64,000 nt of DNA from positions 2,356,001 to 2,420,000 of the forward strand of contig VTFK01000003.1 of NCBI GenBank assembly GCA_009617715.1, read 5' to 3'. The stretch is from Plectrocnemia conspersa. Its lineage: Eukaryota > Arthropoda > Insecta > Trichoptera > Polycentropodidae. Shown piece after piece: positions 36,891 through 47,853 of the stretch (positions are counted from its first letter, which is position 1; each line of letters begins with the position of its first letter). A program made the translations under genes and the position numbers. Under the pieces are notes generated by a model that saw only the letters and a program-made list of their open reading frames with translations, had not been told where the DNA came from and did not search any database.

Positions 36891-38297
36891 CGAATATCTA
36901 ACCGCTTCCTTATTCATCTAGCAGAAAAGCTGTATGTTATTACTGATAACGCAAATAACCATACGTTATTTTTTTTTATCAAAGGGCTTTTTATGGTATC
37001 ATGTATTGTATATGTTTGTTTTAATATTATTTTTATTTTGCCAACATGATTAATAAAAATAAAGGGAAAAACTTATAATATTCATAAAGAGCGAAACGGG
37101 AAAGAACTAAGCTATTATTTCGAATTTTTTTGGATGAAATCATCCATTTTCTTGAAGAAAGAGATGATTCATCAACATCTGCTTGACCAAAATCGGTTGT
37201 GTGACAGCAGAAAACAAAGTTTTCTGAATTTATACTTAAAAAACGATTGGTATTACTTGGTTAAAACGATTCGGTGATCATTTGTCACATGGTAACTGGT
37301 CACAGCAACACGCACTATTGCTCACACGAACATTGGCCACAAATCGATCACTCACAAGGCGATTGTTTATACTAATATTGTTTAACGCGAAACATCATTC
37401 ACGCAGTTAAGGGAAAGGTAAGTTTTATAAGTAAAGTTATATAATTTTAATATTAACAAGACACAAAGTGAAAAAATGAACTGATTGAAATTAGATATTA
37501 TTAAATATTCATACGCCATTGTTTTTAATGATCAGTATTTTGACAATTTTAAATATGAAAACGTAATAAAAGCTGCTGATTTATAAATTTAATGAACGGT
37601 GATAGATATAAACATATTTATATAATAACCGATCTCTTAAAAAAATAAAAAAACATATTAATGCAATGTATTTAGTTATTAAGAAGAAAATATTTTTTTA
37701 ATTATTAGTAATAATAAGTATTTTTAGGTACAAAAGAGCTAACGATACGCAGAATACATAATAAAAAAATCCTTTTGCAAGGCCCTTTTATCATTTCCAC
37801 AGAATTCGACAGTTAAAAAAATCGACAGAATTATGCATACCTACACCGTGGTGTAAAAGTTAATTATCCATCGTTTGAGCAAATTCTATTCAACGAATTG
37901 GTAAAACCTAATCATTAAAATTCTCGCATGACAATATAAGGAATACGATATTATATTTCAAACTTGTATTTATATATAACTTTTAAATAGTTAACGAAAT
38001 CTCGAATGCGCTTTCATAAGTAAAAAGTATTTATAAGAAACATTACTATTAGCTATTACCATTAAAAATTAAAAATTTGGAAAACGTGATTATTTTACTT
38101 GAATAACAATTAAGTTGTTATTACGGAATAATATTTTTTTTAATCTCTTGAAATATTATTTACATATGTTGTTACTGCAATACTTAATTAGTAATTTATA
38201 TTATGTGCCACAGCTCTTAAAAACTCTAAAAATAAATAAACAACAGAGCAAACGTTTCAAGATATCATGAGAAAAAAATTGTAAAGATATATTATAA

Positions 38298-39055
38298 TAC
38301 GAGGGTAAGCCAATAAGTTCTTAGAAAATCAAAGAGAGGGCGCTAGTAGTAGCAAAAAAAAAAAAAATGGCCAAATTGTCAGCCATTTCCATCACGCCCT
38401 TTCATTCTTACAATCTATTGAAGTCTTTGTTATTTTCGAACAATAAAAAAACGAGTTTTATGTAGTGATTAAACACATTCATTTGAAAGGCAAAACACCG
38501 TAAAAAATCAAAGCCGAGTTGAATGAAGTTCATGGCACATCTGCACCAGCGTTTAAAACTGTCTACAATTAGGTAAATTAGTTTAAACGTGGTCGTACAT
38601 CCACAAATGATAAACATAATTCGGGACGTCCACTTGAGGTGACTACGCCAAAAATGATCGACAATATCCATGATAGACCTCGAGTGATCGATGTATCAAA
38701 GTGAACGAATTTATTGAGGCCACAGGTATATCACATGGCTCAGTGGTTTCAATTTTGTACGAAAAATTGAGTATGAAAAATATATCGGCACAGTGCAGAA
38801 TAAACGCAATTGTGTGTCAATTTAATGGCTGGCTTGGCGCTTTTCCGTCGCAATCCTAACGAATTTCTGCGTCGATACATAACCGATGATAAAACATGGA
38901 TCCACCACTACACTCCAGAGACAAAGAAACAGTCGAAACAGTGGGTTTCTGGAAATGATCTGGCTCCAAAGAAGGCAAAGACGGTGGAATCGTTGCCGCA
39001 TCCACCGAATTTACCAGATTTTTTTCCTTAATTTTTCCAATCTCACGGATGAATA
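38298..39055 (+). pseudogene. Internally deleted mariner transposase relic
   Basis: From about 38450 the plus strand reads, across stops and frameshifts, as mariner transposase: VIKHIHLKGKTP, IKAELNEVHGTSAPAFKTVY, FKRGRTSTNDKHNSGRP, VTTPKMIDNIHD, GISHGSVVSILYEKL, then RRNPNEFLRRYITDDKTWIH and HYTPETKKQSKQW up to PKKAKTV. It then jumps to LPHPPNLPDF, so the stretch carrying the second catalytic Asp (HDNAPAH-type motif) has been deleted. In the first motif DETW has become DDKTW. The left end begins after a TA dinucleotide at 38298 with CGAGGGTAAGCCAATAAG, typical of mariner inverted repeats. No matching right terminus was found. It is clearly dead. An 87-codon reading frame on the opposite strand is only a shadow. 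Confidence 0.9.
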
Positions 39056-40199
39056 ATTAATTAAAATAATATACACGACCCAGCTCAGGCTATTTAATGC
39101 TATAATGCTATTCAATTGATTGTAAGCTTTATTGGTAGTTTTTAATAAGTATAATAGATGTCACATTGCAACGAAAGATTTACAATACATAAATATATCA
39201 AGCTACCGTGAGCCGAGTGTAGGCATCATCTAATAATAATAATAAATATTTTCATTAATTAGTATAATGCAGCTTTCATTTCACGTGACTCAAAACAGAC
39301 TAATCTCTATAACAATTATAATTACGTTGGTAGATAAAACAACATTTGTTTATACCGACTGAACACACAACGTACAAAATGTCACGTTAAATGCTCCATT
39401 CAAAATGAGACGAAAATGCAACCCTCTTGTGTTGCTAGGTGGAGTCACGTGACCGATCGGATGGTGATTTAATAAGCTTTAGAGATTACGTAGGGTAGTG
39501 TAGTCACGCGATGACGGTCTAATTGGTGACCGCAAACGGGGTATGTCATTCCCAAGGCACGTGGATTGGTGGATATGTCATGTGTAGTCGTAATCACCTA
39601 ATGCGGATTATGTCTGATGAAATCGATATGGTGAAATTAACCATATTATGATTTGTGTATGTGACAATTGATGAAATCGGCAATTAAGTGTTAAATAATA
39701 TTATATCGAAAGCTCAATATTCCATTAAAGCAGTGGTTTTTCTACATTACCAATTTAAAAAATGTTGAAATATTTGCATATTTTACAAATTACTACATAA
39801 TGAAAAAACCAATTCCGGATTTATGATACCTTTTTTTGATACAAATATTTTCGGTCTGACTTTAATTGAGTGATAATATAGTTTTTATTGTGACAGATGC
39901 AGCAAGTGGCATGATAGGCGTTTGAAAACTTGTAATGCCAGAACACCAATTACGCATCGCTCGCGGAATTCATAGTATTTTACAAAATAATTCCAGCTGA
40001 ACTTTCGAATCGAATAATGCTCTTAAGAAAATTATTAAAATCAATTATTATCTGCTTATCGGAGAAAAATAAAAGTAGATTACAGTGTTTAATGGTGCTA
40101 AAAATAACCAAATAAAATATGGAAAAATATTAAAACACTCCAGAAAATATAAATGAGAAAATAGTTATTCTAAATATTAAAGGAGATTTATCTGCAGAT
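39056..40199. other. Intergenic
   Basis: 39290-39640 is less AT-rich but has no usable frame. CAGTGGTTTTTCTAC at 39731 vaguely recalls a hAT terminus and is not claimed. Nothing else seen. Confidence 0.35.
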
Positions 40200-41165
40200 A
40201 AAAAATAGCCGATATATTTAATAAATATCTTAATTGGAAAATTTAAAAAATTAACATTGATGATATAACTATTATCACAAATATAGCTCAATTTAATTAA
40301 TATAATTATTTTCACCAAATTAAATTAGAAGAAGCCATAAAATATATTAACAAAAAAAATAGCTCAGTGCCTGGTACTGATGACATAATAGTTAAAACAA
40401 TGAAATCAATTAACAGTAAAATTATTCAATAAGTGTTTGAAAAATGAAATATTCCTGATTGCCTAAAATTTGCTAAAATAACACCTTATATAATATACAG
40501 CTGATGATAAGAGGGTCACTAAAAATGATCGTATCAATTCTAGCCAATTGAATAAATTTTTTTTATCATATTTACAATACGGATTTAGAAACATTTTAAT
40601 ATATAAAATATGTAACTTTTGGTTAAATTATTGTAATACAACAAAACTTAAATGATAAAAAAAAAAATTCAGTATTATTTTTAGACTTAATAAAAGCTTT
40701 TGACACAGTAGACCAAAACATATTATTAGAGAAATTAAAATATGTTGCAATAGTAGGACCAACGCTAAATTTATTAAAAAGCTATTTTAATAATAGACAG
40801 CAAGTAACAGTAATAAATGGTACTCAAAGCAAATATAAAGTGGTGAAGTGTGGAATTCCACAGGGTTTTATTTTGGGATTATTATTTAATCTATACAAAA
40901 ATGATTTAACCCTATTTAAACTTGCAGGAAATATTCAACTGTATGCTGATGATACAGTGCTAAAATATAACTCTAAAGACATGCAAAAAAATGTGCAGAG
41001 AGATTTGCTCATTACTGAATGGATGAAATTAAACAAACTAACAAATAATGAAAAAAAATATCTATATAATATTTAATGCATATTTTGATTTTACAATCAC
41101 TGCAAATAATTCTCTAATTACAAAAAGTGAGGGGAAATCGATTATAAATACTAAATTTAAATTTA
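40200..41165 (+). pseudogene. LINE (CR1/jockey-like) reverse-transcriptase relic
   Basis: Order and spacing match a non-LTR ORF2: ADIFNKYL near 40208, EAIKYINKKNSSVPGTDD near 40332, IPDCLKFAKITP near 40450, QYGFRN near 40577, LDLIKAFDTVDQN (domain A) near 40685, NNRQQVTVINGTQSKYKVV, GIPQG (domain B) near 40852, QLYADDTVLKY (catalytic YADD) near 40940 and a weak thumb region to about 41165. Several stops, frameshifts and deletions interrupt it, including loss of the segment between the P-D-C-L and Q-Y-G-F blocks. The longest uninterrupted piece is 40840-41076. Endonuclease and 5' parts are absent, as in 5'-truncated LINEs. Codon use is as AT-rich as the surroundings, so it is old. Confidence 0.88.
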
Positions 41166-43390
41166 TAAAATAGCAGAGACTATTTCTTTACTGCTGCAAA
41201 TTGCACCTAATAAATAAACTGTTACTAGATTTTGGCTACAAAATCGATAGACCTGTCGACGTGTTGCAAAATTCATGAATTTTATGACGCTTTTAACACA
41301 TTTCTCACGCGCAATGCGTCAGTTTGTATGTATATATTTTATAATTATATATGTAAATGTATGTTTATTTAAGCACACATGAACAACAACATTTAAAAAC
41401 AATCAATAAGTAAATTCATTAAGATTTAAACTACTTATTACATATTTATTATTCACTGATTTACTTCAAAGCGTTCCACACGATATAAAATAAGGTAATC
41501 AAAATCAACTTGATTTTCAAATTAAGATCACTAATGCCATTAAAAAAATGATTTATCAAATGCTTGTTATTGTACTAATTAGGCAAAATCGTCATAGTAA
41601 TGAGCACAACAGCCGTTCGATTAAATAGCCAAAATTGAATTTTTGGCATATCACGACAACTTTAAATGTTACTTAAAATATAAAAACACGTACTTTCCAC
41701 GCTCGTTTTAAAAATCTACAAAAACTTATGAATTTTTAAAAACATTTTCATATTTTTCATTAGATTTAATATAAAATTAAATAAATATAAGAATTTAAAA
41801 GCAACGGACTGATTCGAGTTGCTTTGGAATTAGTCATACAAACATGTTTACATTAAAAAAATAATCAAAACTTCTTTTAAATAAATTGTCAGGACCACCC
41901 GCGATTTTCGCGATGAAATTAACGGACCTACTAAAAGCTTATAAAACTAATTGCGTTCGACTTTCTAGGAATTTATTTTCTCGTTAACGTATACGAGTGA
42001 TTGCATATCTAAGTAGAGTTAAACGATTTTATACCATGATCTACATTTTGCCGGTAGCCTTTATGAAAATGAATGGGAAATTTCGGATGTGATCAACAAA
42101 TAAAAATTGCTGTGTATACATATTCAATGCTGGCTAAAATTTTTACCCTCTGATTTGTGCATTGTTATTCACCGACAAAGTCATTCCCAAATATGCGCCC
42201 AAAGTTTATTTTCATTACATGTATTGAATATGCGGTTTACAACCTCAAGCGCGTCTAAATTAAATTGCTTCTATAAATTTTTGTATAAACGATTTATAAA
42301 AATATTCGTTTATAATATAATATAATTTGCACTCACCAAATTTTTTGTCGTCCTTTTTCTGCTTACAACTATCACGGACACAATTATTTTTATCACTACA
42401 CTTATAAACCACACTATATCATATTTATATTTATTTTTATTATTTACACTTTTTTATCTATTTCAATATTTTTTCACAACTTCTGCACATGTATGCTGTA
42501 TCTTTCCTTATTCCATGTGCAGAACAAAGACGCCATTTTCTTCTCACATATTTCTCTCCATGCTTTATTTTTATTGGCTGATGGCTTATCAGCTTTCTGG
42601 TGGATCAATAGCACGGTCACGGTAAGATGTGATAGAAACCGGTAAAATGTCTTTAGAATCGATAGATTGCACTGAATTCTGCATAACCTTACTCAAAAAT
42701 AAATCTTTACTATAATTTTGCTGTTACGATTCAAATTTAGGTAGACACTAGACAAATAAAACAACGCGTATTGAAAAAAACAAAAGAAAAACAATTTTTT
42801 TTGTTTATTCCACTGTTTTTTTTGAAATATTATATATTTGTAATTTATTTATTAAATTTAAGTAGTCGTAATCACCTTGATCTTTATATTATATTTAATG
42901 GCATATCATATTTTTTAATATCATTTTTAGGAAAACAGACACATAAAAGTCAGTTGAGTTTTTACCATCCTGTATATATTGATATCAAAACTTTCATTAT
43001 CAAAATAATGTTCTGATAACTGATACTGCGCAAACAGAAGCAAGCCAAACTCGATTATCGCTATAATTAATATATTTTCTAACCACCCTGTTGTTCTATC
43101 GGTACTCTTCTATAGTCACGTAACGATTCATAATTATAAACATTACGTGTTTCATATCATATGAGATTGCCCACGGCTGGAAAAATAAGGTTATATGATA
43201 CTAGCATTTCTACGCTTTTCGATTCGATTATCGTCCGTGAACTTCAAACATCCACAGATAAAATATCGCCATTGTTTTAATCTCGTTATCACGATTATGT
43301 AACGACACAAGCGAGCAAACTCTTTTCAAGCTTATACTCATAATGCAAATTTAAATCCATTTTGAAGTTTTAGTATTTATAATCGGGATG
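41166..43390. other. Intergenic
   Basis: AT-rich DNA with short frames (42107-42325 and 42771-43016) that encode hydrophobic or low-complexity peptides. No supported gene, RNA or element. Confidence 0.35.
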
Positions 43391-43702
43391 TCATTTAAAT
43401 TGCCTGTAATATACTTGGTAATTTGCAGACGACACGTGTGATGTTGGGTAATGTATAGGCACGTGCAGTTCTACCCTTGAATTATAATTATTTGCCTGAC
43501 GAAAGTTTTCCCGGGGAATTGCGATAAAGGTTGGACCATAAGGGAGTTGCTTTTCTATTCTGGATAAATTAAAGGTCACGCTTTCATATTCGGGATGTAT
43601 TGCTATTTTTTTACTATAATTTAAAATAATGATAGGCTGTTTTGCGAAACTGGGAAGAACCGGTTCTGATTTTTTCCTAATTGTGTCGTGAAAATTGTTC
43701 AA
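43391..43702 (-). CDS. Unrecognised 103-codon ORF just before the LINE relic
   Basis: A minus-strand frame of 103 codons with mixed composition (KSEPVLPSFAKQPIIILNY, GPTFIAIPRENFRQANNY, VELHVPIHYPTSH) that looks more protein-like than most chance frames here. There are no hydrophobic segments, no signal peptide and no recognised domain. It could be an exon of an unannotated gene, a retroelement gag scrap or chance. Confidence 0.25.
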   Translation of the reverse strand: MNNFHDTIRKKSEPVLPSFAKQPIIILNYSKKIAIHPEYESVTFNLSRIEKQLPYGPTFIAIPRENFRQANNYNSRVELHVPIHYPTSHVSSANYQVYYRQFK

Positions 43703-44232
43703 GGCGATGCTTATGATATGTAATTTTGAAAGATTGCTGGTTATGAACGCTTTTATATTTATAGAAATCTTGTAGCTAAGGAAACGTGAAGGGTTATAAA
43801 AGTTGAATGAAAAACGATGAATAAAAAATATTTCTTAGATATAACATTTATCTTAGATATAAAGTGTGGTACCCTGAACTACTACAAAATTAAGAGATTG
43901 CTTCCAAACAACATCTTCTAAATAATCCAATTATACTTTAAATATAGACAATTATAAATTAAGATCGGAGATGTAAGCACAAAACTGATGCTGTATTTGT
44001 TATTCACGATAGATCGAACTCAACGAGAATTACTACATTTACCGACGACATTACAATAATAGCGTCTGATACTGGCCCAAAAATAGCATTGAAGAAACTG
44101 CAAAATAATCACTGTAAAGTACAAACTACGTTCTCTAAATGGCAATTTCAGAAATAATGAAACTAAATCAATTCATGTTACATTTACACTGAACAAAAAT
44201 ATTTGTCCTCGGGTTTTTTGTCATGTAACGCG

Positions 44233-44908
44233 TTCCGGCCCACTTTTTTACGGTATTTTTAATGTTTAAAAAGCGATTGACAATCTGCGTAGCATTTCTT
44301 ATTTTTTAATGTAAAAGTTTAACCCCAAGTTTAAAAATAAAGGAAAATTTCGGTTACTTCTCAATCGCCTGTACCACTAAATAAAGACTAAAACAATAAC
44401 AGAAATGACGACAAAAAATATGGAAATATTGGTATGGTGAGAAGCTATTTATGTATAGTATGGATGCAAAATATTGCGATTTTAAATGAGTAAGAATCAA
44501 ATGAAGAACATCTAAACCAAATTTTGACCAATTGGAGAGCGCAAAAAACAATTATCCCTTCTCAGAAGTCAAAAATTCACGTCAAAAGCAATAAAATCGT
44601 GTCGGTGCTGTCGCAGTCGAACGCTCGCCGCCGTTCCCACTGCGACGGCACCGACACGATTTTATTGCTTTTAATGAATTTTTGACTTCTGAGAAGTGAT
44701 AATTGTTTTTGCGCCCTCCTATTGACCAAAATTCGGTTTAAATACACTTTGACAAATACTCGCAAATCAATAATTTTTTAAATAAATAAATCTCTCATAT
44801 AATTTTTTTGTGCGCTACGTGTCATAGGAAAAGCTGCTGTAAATTTAATTTAAATGATATTTATATATAATTTTCAGTAAAGTGCTTGTAAAAAAGTGAG
44901 TTCCGGCA
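44233..44908. mobile_element. Non-autonomous DNA transposon with a long palindromic core, inserted in a LINE
   Basis: The ends carry short inverted repeats: CCGGCCCACTTTTTTAC at the left (about 44235-44251) and GTAAAAAAGTGAGTTCCGG at the right (44888-44906). Both lie exactly where the LINE reading frame is broken. The centre is a palindrome at 44512-44740. No coding capacity is evident. The target-site duplication is not clear, so the exact edges and superfamily stay open. Confidence 0.6.
44512..44740. repeat. 229-bp near-perfect palindrome (foldback core)
   Basis: Arms 44512-44617 and 44639-44740 are complementary over about 100 bp with few mismatches, around a 21-base GC-rich loop (44618-44638). 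The arms include CTTCTCAGAAGTCAAAAATT, AGCAATAAAATCGTGTCGG and CGCAGT with their complements. Transcribed RNA would fold into a long hairpin. A related, damaged copy is at 47731-47853. Confidence 0.85.
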
Positions 44909-45235
44909 CCTTTTTTTTTAAAAAAAGCCCTGCTTGTCCTTGTAACGGGAAATGTATAATATACCGCAAAGGAACTCCTCTAAATATTTTAAAATTCATC
45001 TCGACAGAAGACTGGCCAGCAAAAGGAAACATCAGAGCAGGCTGTACTTTCTCACAGAACCAATTCATCACTATTAAACAACATAATAATATATTACTTC
45101 AGCATAAAACTGGAGTGGTCTTATGGAGCTCAGGTTTGGGGTATCACCTCCATATCTAATATCAGCGATATTACAGAATAAAATCATTAGATTTGTGCCT
45201 AACAATATAATATATTAAGTGACTGCAACTGTGTC

Positions 45236-46624
45236 AGTGTAAAAAAAACATTAAAAGTGAATAATACTTTAAGTTTGCTATAAAATATAATTGAATATGT
45301 TAAAACTAGCAAATATATTTAATTAATATAAGTAATATCATGAGCACTAACGAAAGTACTGCCAACTTACCTACTATATTCAGATAATATAATGATATAG
45401 AGATAAGGTTATAATGCAACTCAATTAAACATACTATAATTTTATGTTAATTATTTAAATAAATCCCCAGTGGGAGGCTTCCTAGATGTTATTTTTATCT
45501 TTTCTTGCCAAGTGCCTAGTTGCTGGAAGAAAGGAAATAGATATATTATGAGAATTGTTTATTACCAAAATAGATCGATTGTATTTTAATAAAAAAAATA
45601 GATTCAGTCAAATAAATATTATACAGTTTTACTATATGTACTCTACTTTTGTACAAGATTTTTTGACACTAAAAAAATAAATAAATAAAAATGATAATAC
45701 ATAAACAAGGAGACAATACTTATTTTAATAATTACAGCTTTATTATATTTATATTTATCAGTTAAACCATTTTCTCGCTGATCAACAACATGGATTTAAA
45801 CCTACACGTTTTATAGTCACTTATCTTTTGACATTTACGAAAAAGATAATAACATCATTCGAAATAGATATTGCAATATACATACATGTATTTTGCAATA
45901 TATATTTATAACCGATTAACATTTATTCAAAGGCATTTATGTAACTATTTTCAGAATCATAGATATGTTGCGTCCACTATTGCTTTTTTGTATGTGAATA
46001 ATCACTATAGTTTATTTCTACCATTTGTAATTTTAATTAACTACTAATTGAAATCCGACCTTCAAGTGTCAATCGATTTTCTCTTTAATAATAACTAAAC
46101 TATTTTAAAACCAGTAAGCTCTAATATACACGTTTTAATCGAAAACACGTTGATCCGCCCGATGCAGTAGTAAACATGTCACTCAAAGCTTTTGTGTTTT
46201 CATAACATTTTTTTATATAATATTTTTCACTGTTCAAAAAATCTCTTCACACCAATGAAAACTAACCAACGTCATTGATATCAATCGAGAGTCGCCAATA
46301 AGTAGCCGGTAATCAAATACTTTTGCTCCAAAAACGTCACGCGTTTTGCTTACGCAAAATATGCCGTGTCGCCTAGGCTCAGATTTCATTTCATTACGTT
46401 CTATTATGTATGAATAAACGAGCAAAATAATCAAATTGATCCTTGTTTTGTTTGTTTAATGGAGACGGAGACAATTTGAATCACGTGCGAACTCATATGG
46501 CGAACGGTCGTTATTATAACCCGTGTAAACGAGAAATTATTATATTATGAATCTTTCTATGGGTAGATTTAATAAGATTATCAAGTATTTAGCCAGAGAT
46601 CTTCAATCTGTATTAAATGCTATA
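45236..46624. other. Intergenic
   Basis: AT-rich, ending in a more complex stretch (46020-46520) with an unrecognised 66-codon minus-strand frame. No supported feature. Confidence 0.35.
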
Positions 46625-46790
46625 GTAACAGCAGTGATAGCACAGTAACTTATATAGATGTCACCGCACTGAAAAGTTTGGTGGTTAATATTATATATAG
46701 TATTCATTATGTCTGATTGACTTACCTAGTTGTAGCACATTCTACTTACGCCTATCAGGTGATAACGAAAGATTAAAAAAATATATGTTA
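46625..46790 (+). mobile_element. SINE family B, 5'-truncated copy
   Basis: The plus strand carries TTTGGTGGTTAATATT, AGTATTCATTATGTCTGATT, GACTTACCTAGTTGTAGCAC, TTACGCCTATCAGGTGATAA and CGAAAGATTAAA, in the same order as the reverse strand of 7530-7690. The tRNA-like head is lost or unrecognisable. Confidence 0.68.
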
Positions 46791-46863
46791 CAAAATTAAG
46801 TTCCCCCCTGGATACTAAAACATTTAAGTTTACGCTACATGGTTTGCGAATGCGTATTACTTT

Positions 46864-47488
46864 CAGGGACGTCATTTGGATGGAGCAGTTGGGGGCATTT
46901 ACCCCCTCCTCTCATCCCAAAATCTAGCCAAAAAAATCATGTTATTTAATTAAATATTAACCATCTGAACACTTTGAGTAATTAGTTAATTTCACGTATA
47001 TTTTCATAAATAATTCTGTTGTTATTTATTCATTATTATTTTATATTACATCTATAGTAAATGATACAAAAAATCATTGATTCTCAACGTTTTATTGCTT
47101 TGATTTATTTTACTACTTTTTTGTATTAGTACGTTTAATAATTTATTTCATTTTCTATTAATTAATTTCGTTAATATATTTAACATATTTTTTTGTGAAT
47201 TTTTTCAATTCAGAGGCGCTCAATATTTTTATAAAATGACTATAAAATATTTTTTGTTATGTTTGGTATTATTTTATGTAGAAATCATTTACAATAAATT
47301 AAATTTGCAAATTTATTACTTAATTATAATGTTTTTTATTAATTATTTCTTCAGTTATATATGTATTTAAATATGTAACTCTCTGGAGTACCTCATAACA
47401 GTGAAAGGTCGACCACCGTACATGTACGGCAATATCACTCAAAGCGTTAATAAAATATAAGATGTAAAAAACTGAAATGACGTCCCTG
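46864..47488. mobile_element. Family D repeat, near full-length copy with hAT-like inverted ends
   Basis: It begins CAGGGACGTCATTT at 46864 and ends with the exact complement AAATGACGTCCCTG at 47488, a 14-bp terminal inverted repeat. The CAGGG termini resemble hAT elements, but the 8-bp flanks (ATTACTTT/ATTCTAAA) match poorly. The interior is AT-rich and non-coding. From about 47020 to 47440 it aligns on the opposite strand with 11204-11670. The interior carries CCGTACATGTACGG at 47416-47429. Confidence 0.72.
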
Positions 47489-47730
47489 ATTCTAAACGAA
47501 AAATTCTCAAATAATCACTTTATAAAAATCTTGTCTTAAATATATGCCAAAACTATTTTTTAAATATATAACTTTAGTGAAATTATATTGAAATACATTT
47601 TCATTACTAAATATATATTTTTACTAGTAAAAATATAATTTAATTTAAGGAAAAATACATAAAACCTTTTACAAATATAATTAATTTAAATACTACGAAC
47701 TTCTGATATGAAAGTATTAGTCAAAATGTA

Positions 47731-47853
47731 TTCAAACTGAATTTTGGTCAATAGGAGGGCGCAAAAAGCATTATCACTTCTCAGAAATCAAAACTTCACG
47801 TCAAAAGCAATAAAATCGTGTCAGTCGAGCGTTCCCACTGCAACGGTGCTGAC
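47731..47853. repeat. Second, truncated copy of the palindrome family
   Basis: This stretch matches one arm of the 44.5-kb palindrome: AATTTTGGTCAATAGGAGGG, CGCAAAA, ATTATCACTTCTCAGAA, AAAGCAATAAAATCGTGTC, then the loop words GTCGAGCGTTCCCACTGC and CGGTGCTGAC. The distal part of the second arm is gone. It proves that the palindrome is a dispersed repeat and not a local accident. Confidence 0.82.

Larger units (their letters stand above)
34022..38297. other. Intergenic
   Basis: Besides the hairpin at 34.3 kb, the tandem duplication at 35.06 kb and the C-run at 36.86 kb, no gene was found. TTTGACATTGACAGC near 34263 and the less AT-rich 35190-35420 and 37130-37400 could be regulatory. The rest is plain AT-rich DNA. 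Confidence 0.35.
43865..45235 (+). pseudogene. Second LINE (jockey-like) relic, split by a DNA transposon
   Basis: Left half (43865-44215): YYKIKRLLPNNIF, IKIGDVSTKL, MLYLLFTIDR, then NSTRITTFTDDITIIASD, with the catalytic FADD motif mutated to FTDD, and NNETKSIHVTFTL after a frameshift. The V/I-P-Q-G block is missing. Right half (about 44935-45235): NIPQRNSSKYFKIHLDRRLA, KRKHQSRL, WSYGAQVWGITSISNISDI and QNKIIRF, again across frames. In intact jockey ORF2 these halves are separated by only a few residues. The roughly 700 bp between them is a later insertion (44233-44908). It belongs to a different LINE lineage from the 40.2-kb copy, judged by FADD versus YADD and flanking residues. Confidence 0.82.

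Noticed and set aside
38408..38671. An 87-codon minus-strand reading frame
   Set aside because: It is antisense to clear mariner transposase homology and has no homology of its own.
39731..39746. A hAT terminus at CAGTGGTTTTTCTAC
   Set aside because: The match is too short and no partner end or target duplication was seen.
44577..44765. A 62-codon minus-strand frame
   Set aside because: It lies within the palindrome arms; the frame is a by-product of the inverted repeat.
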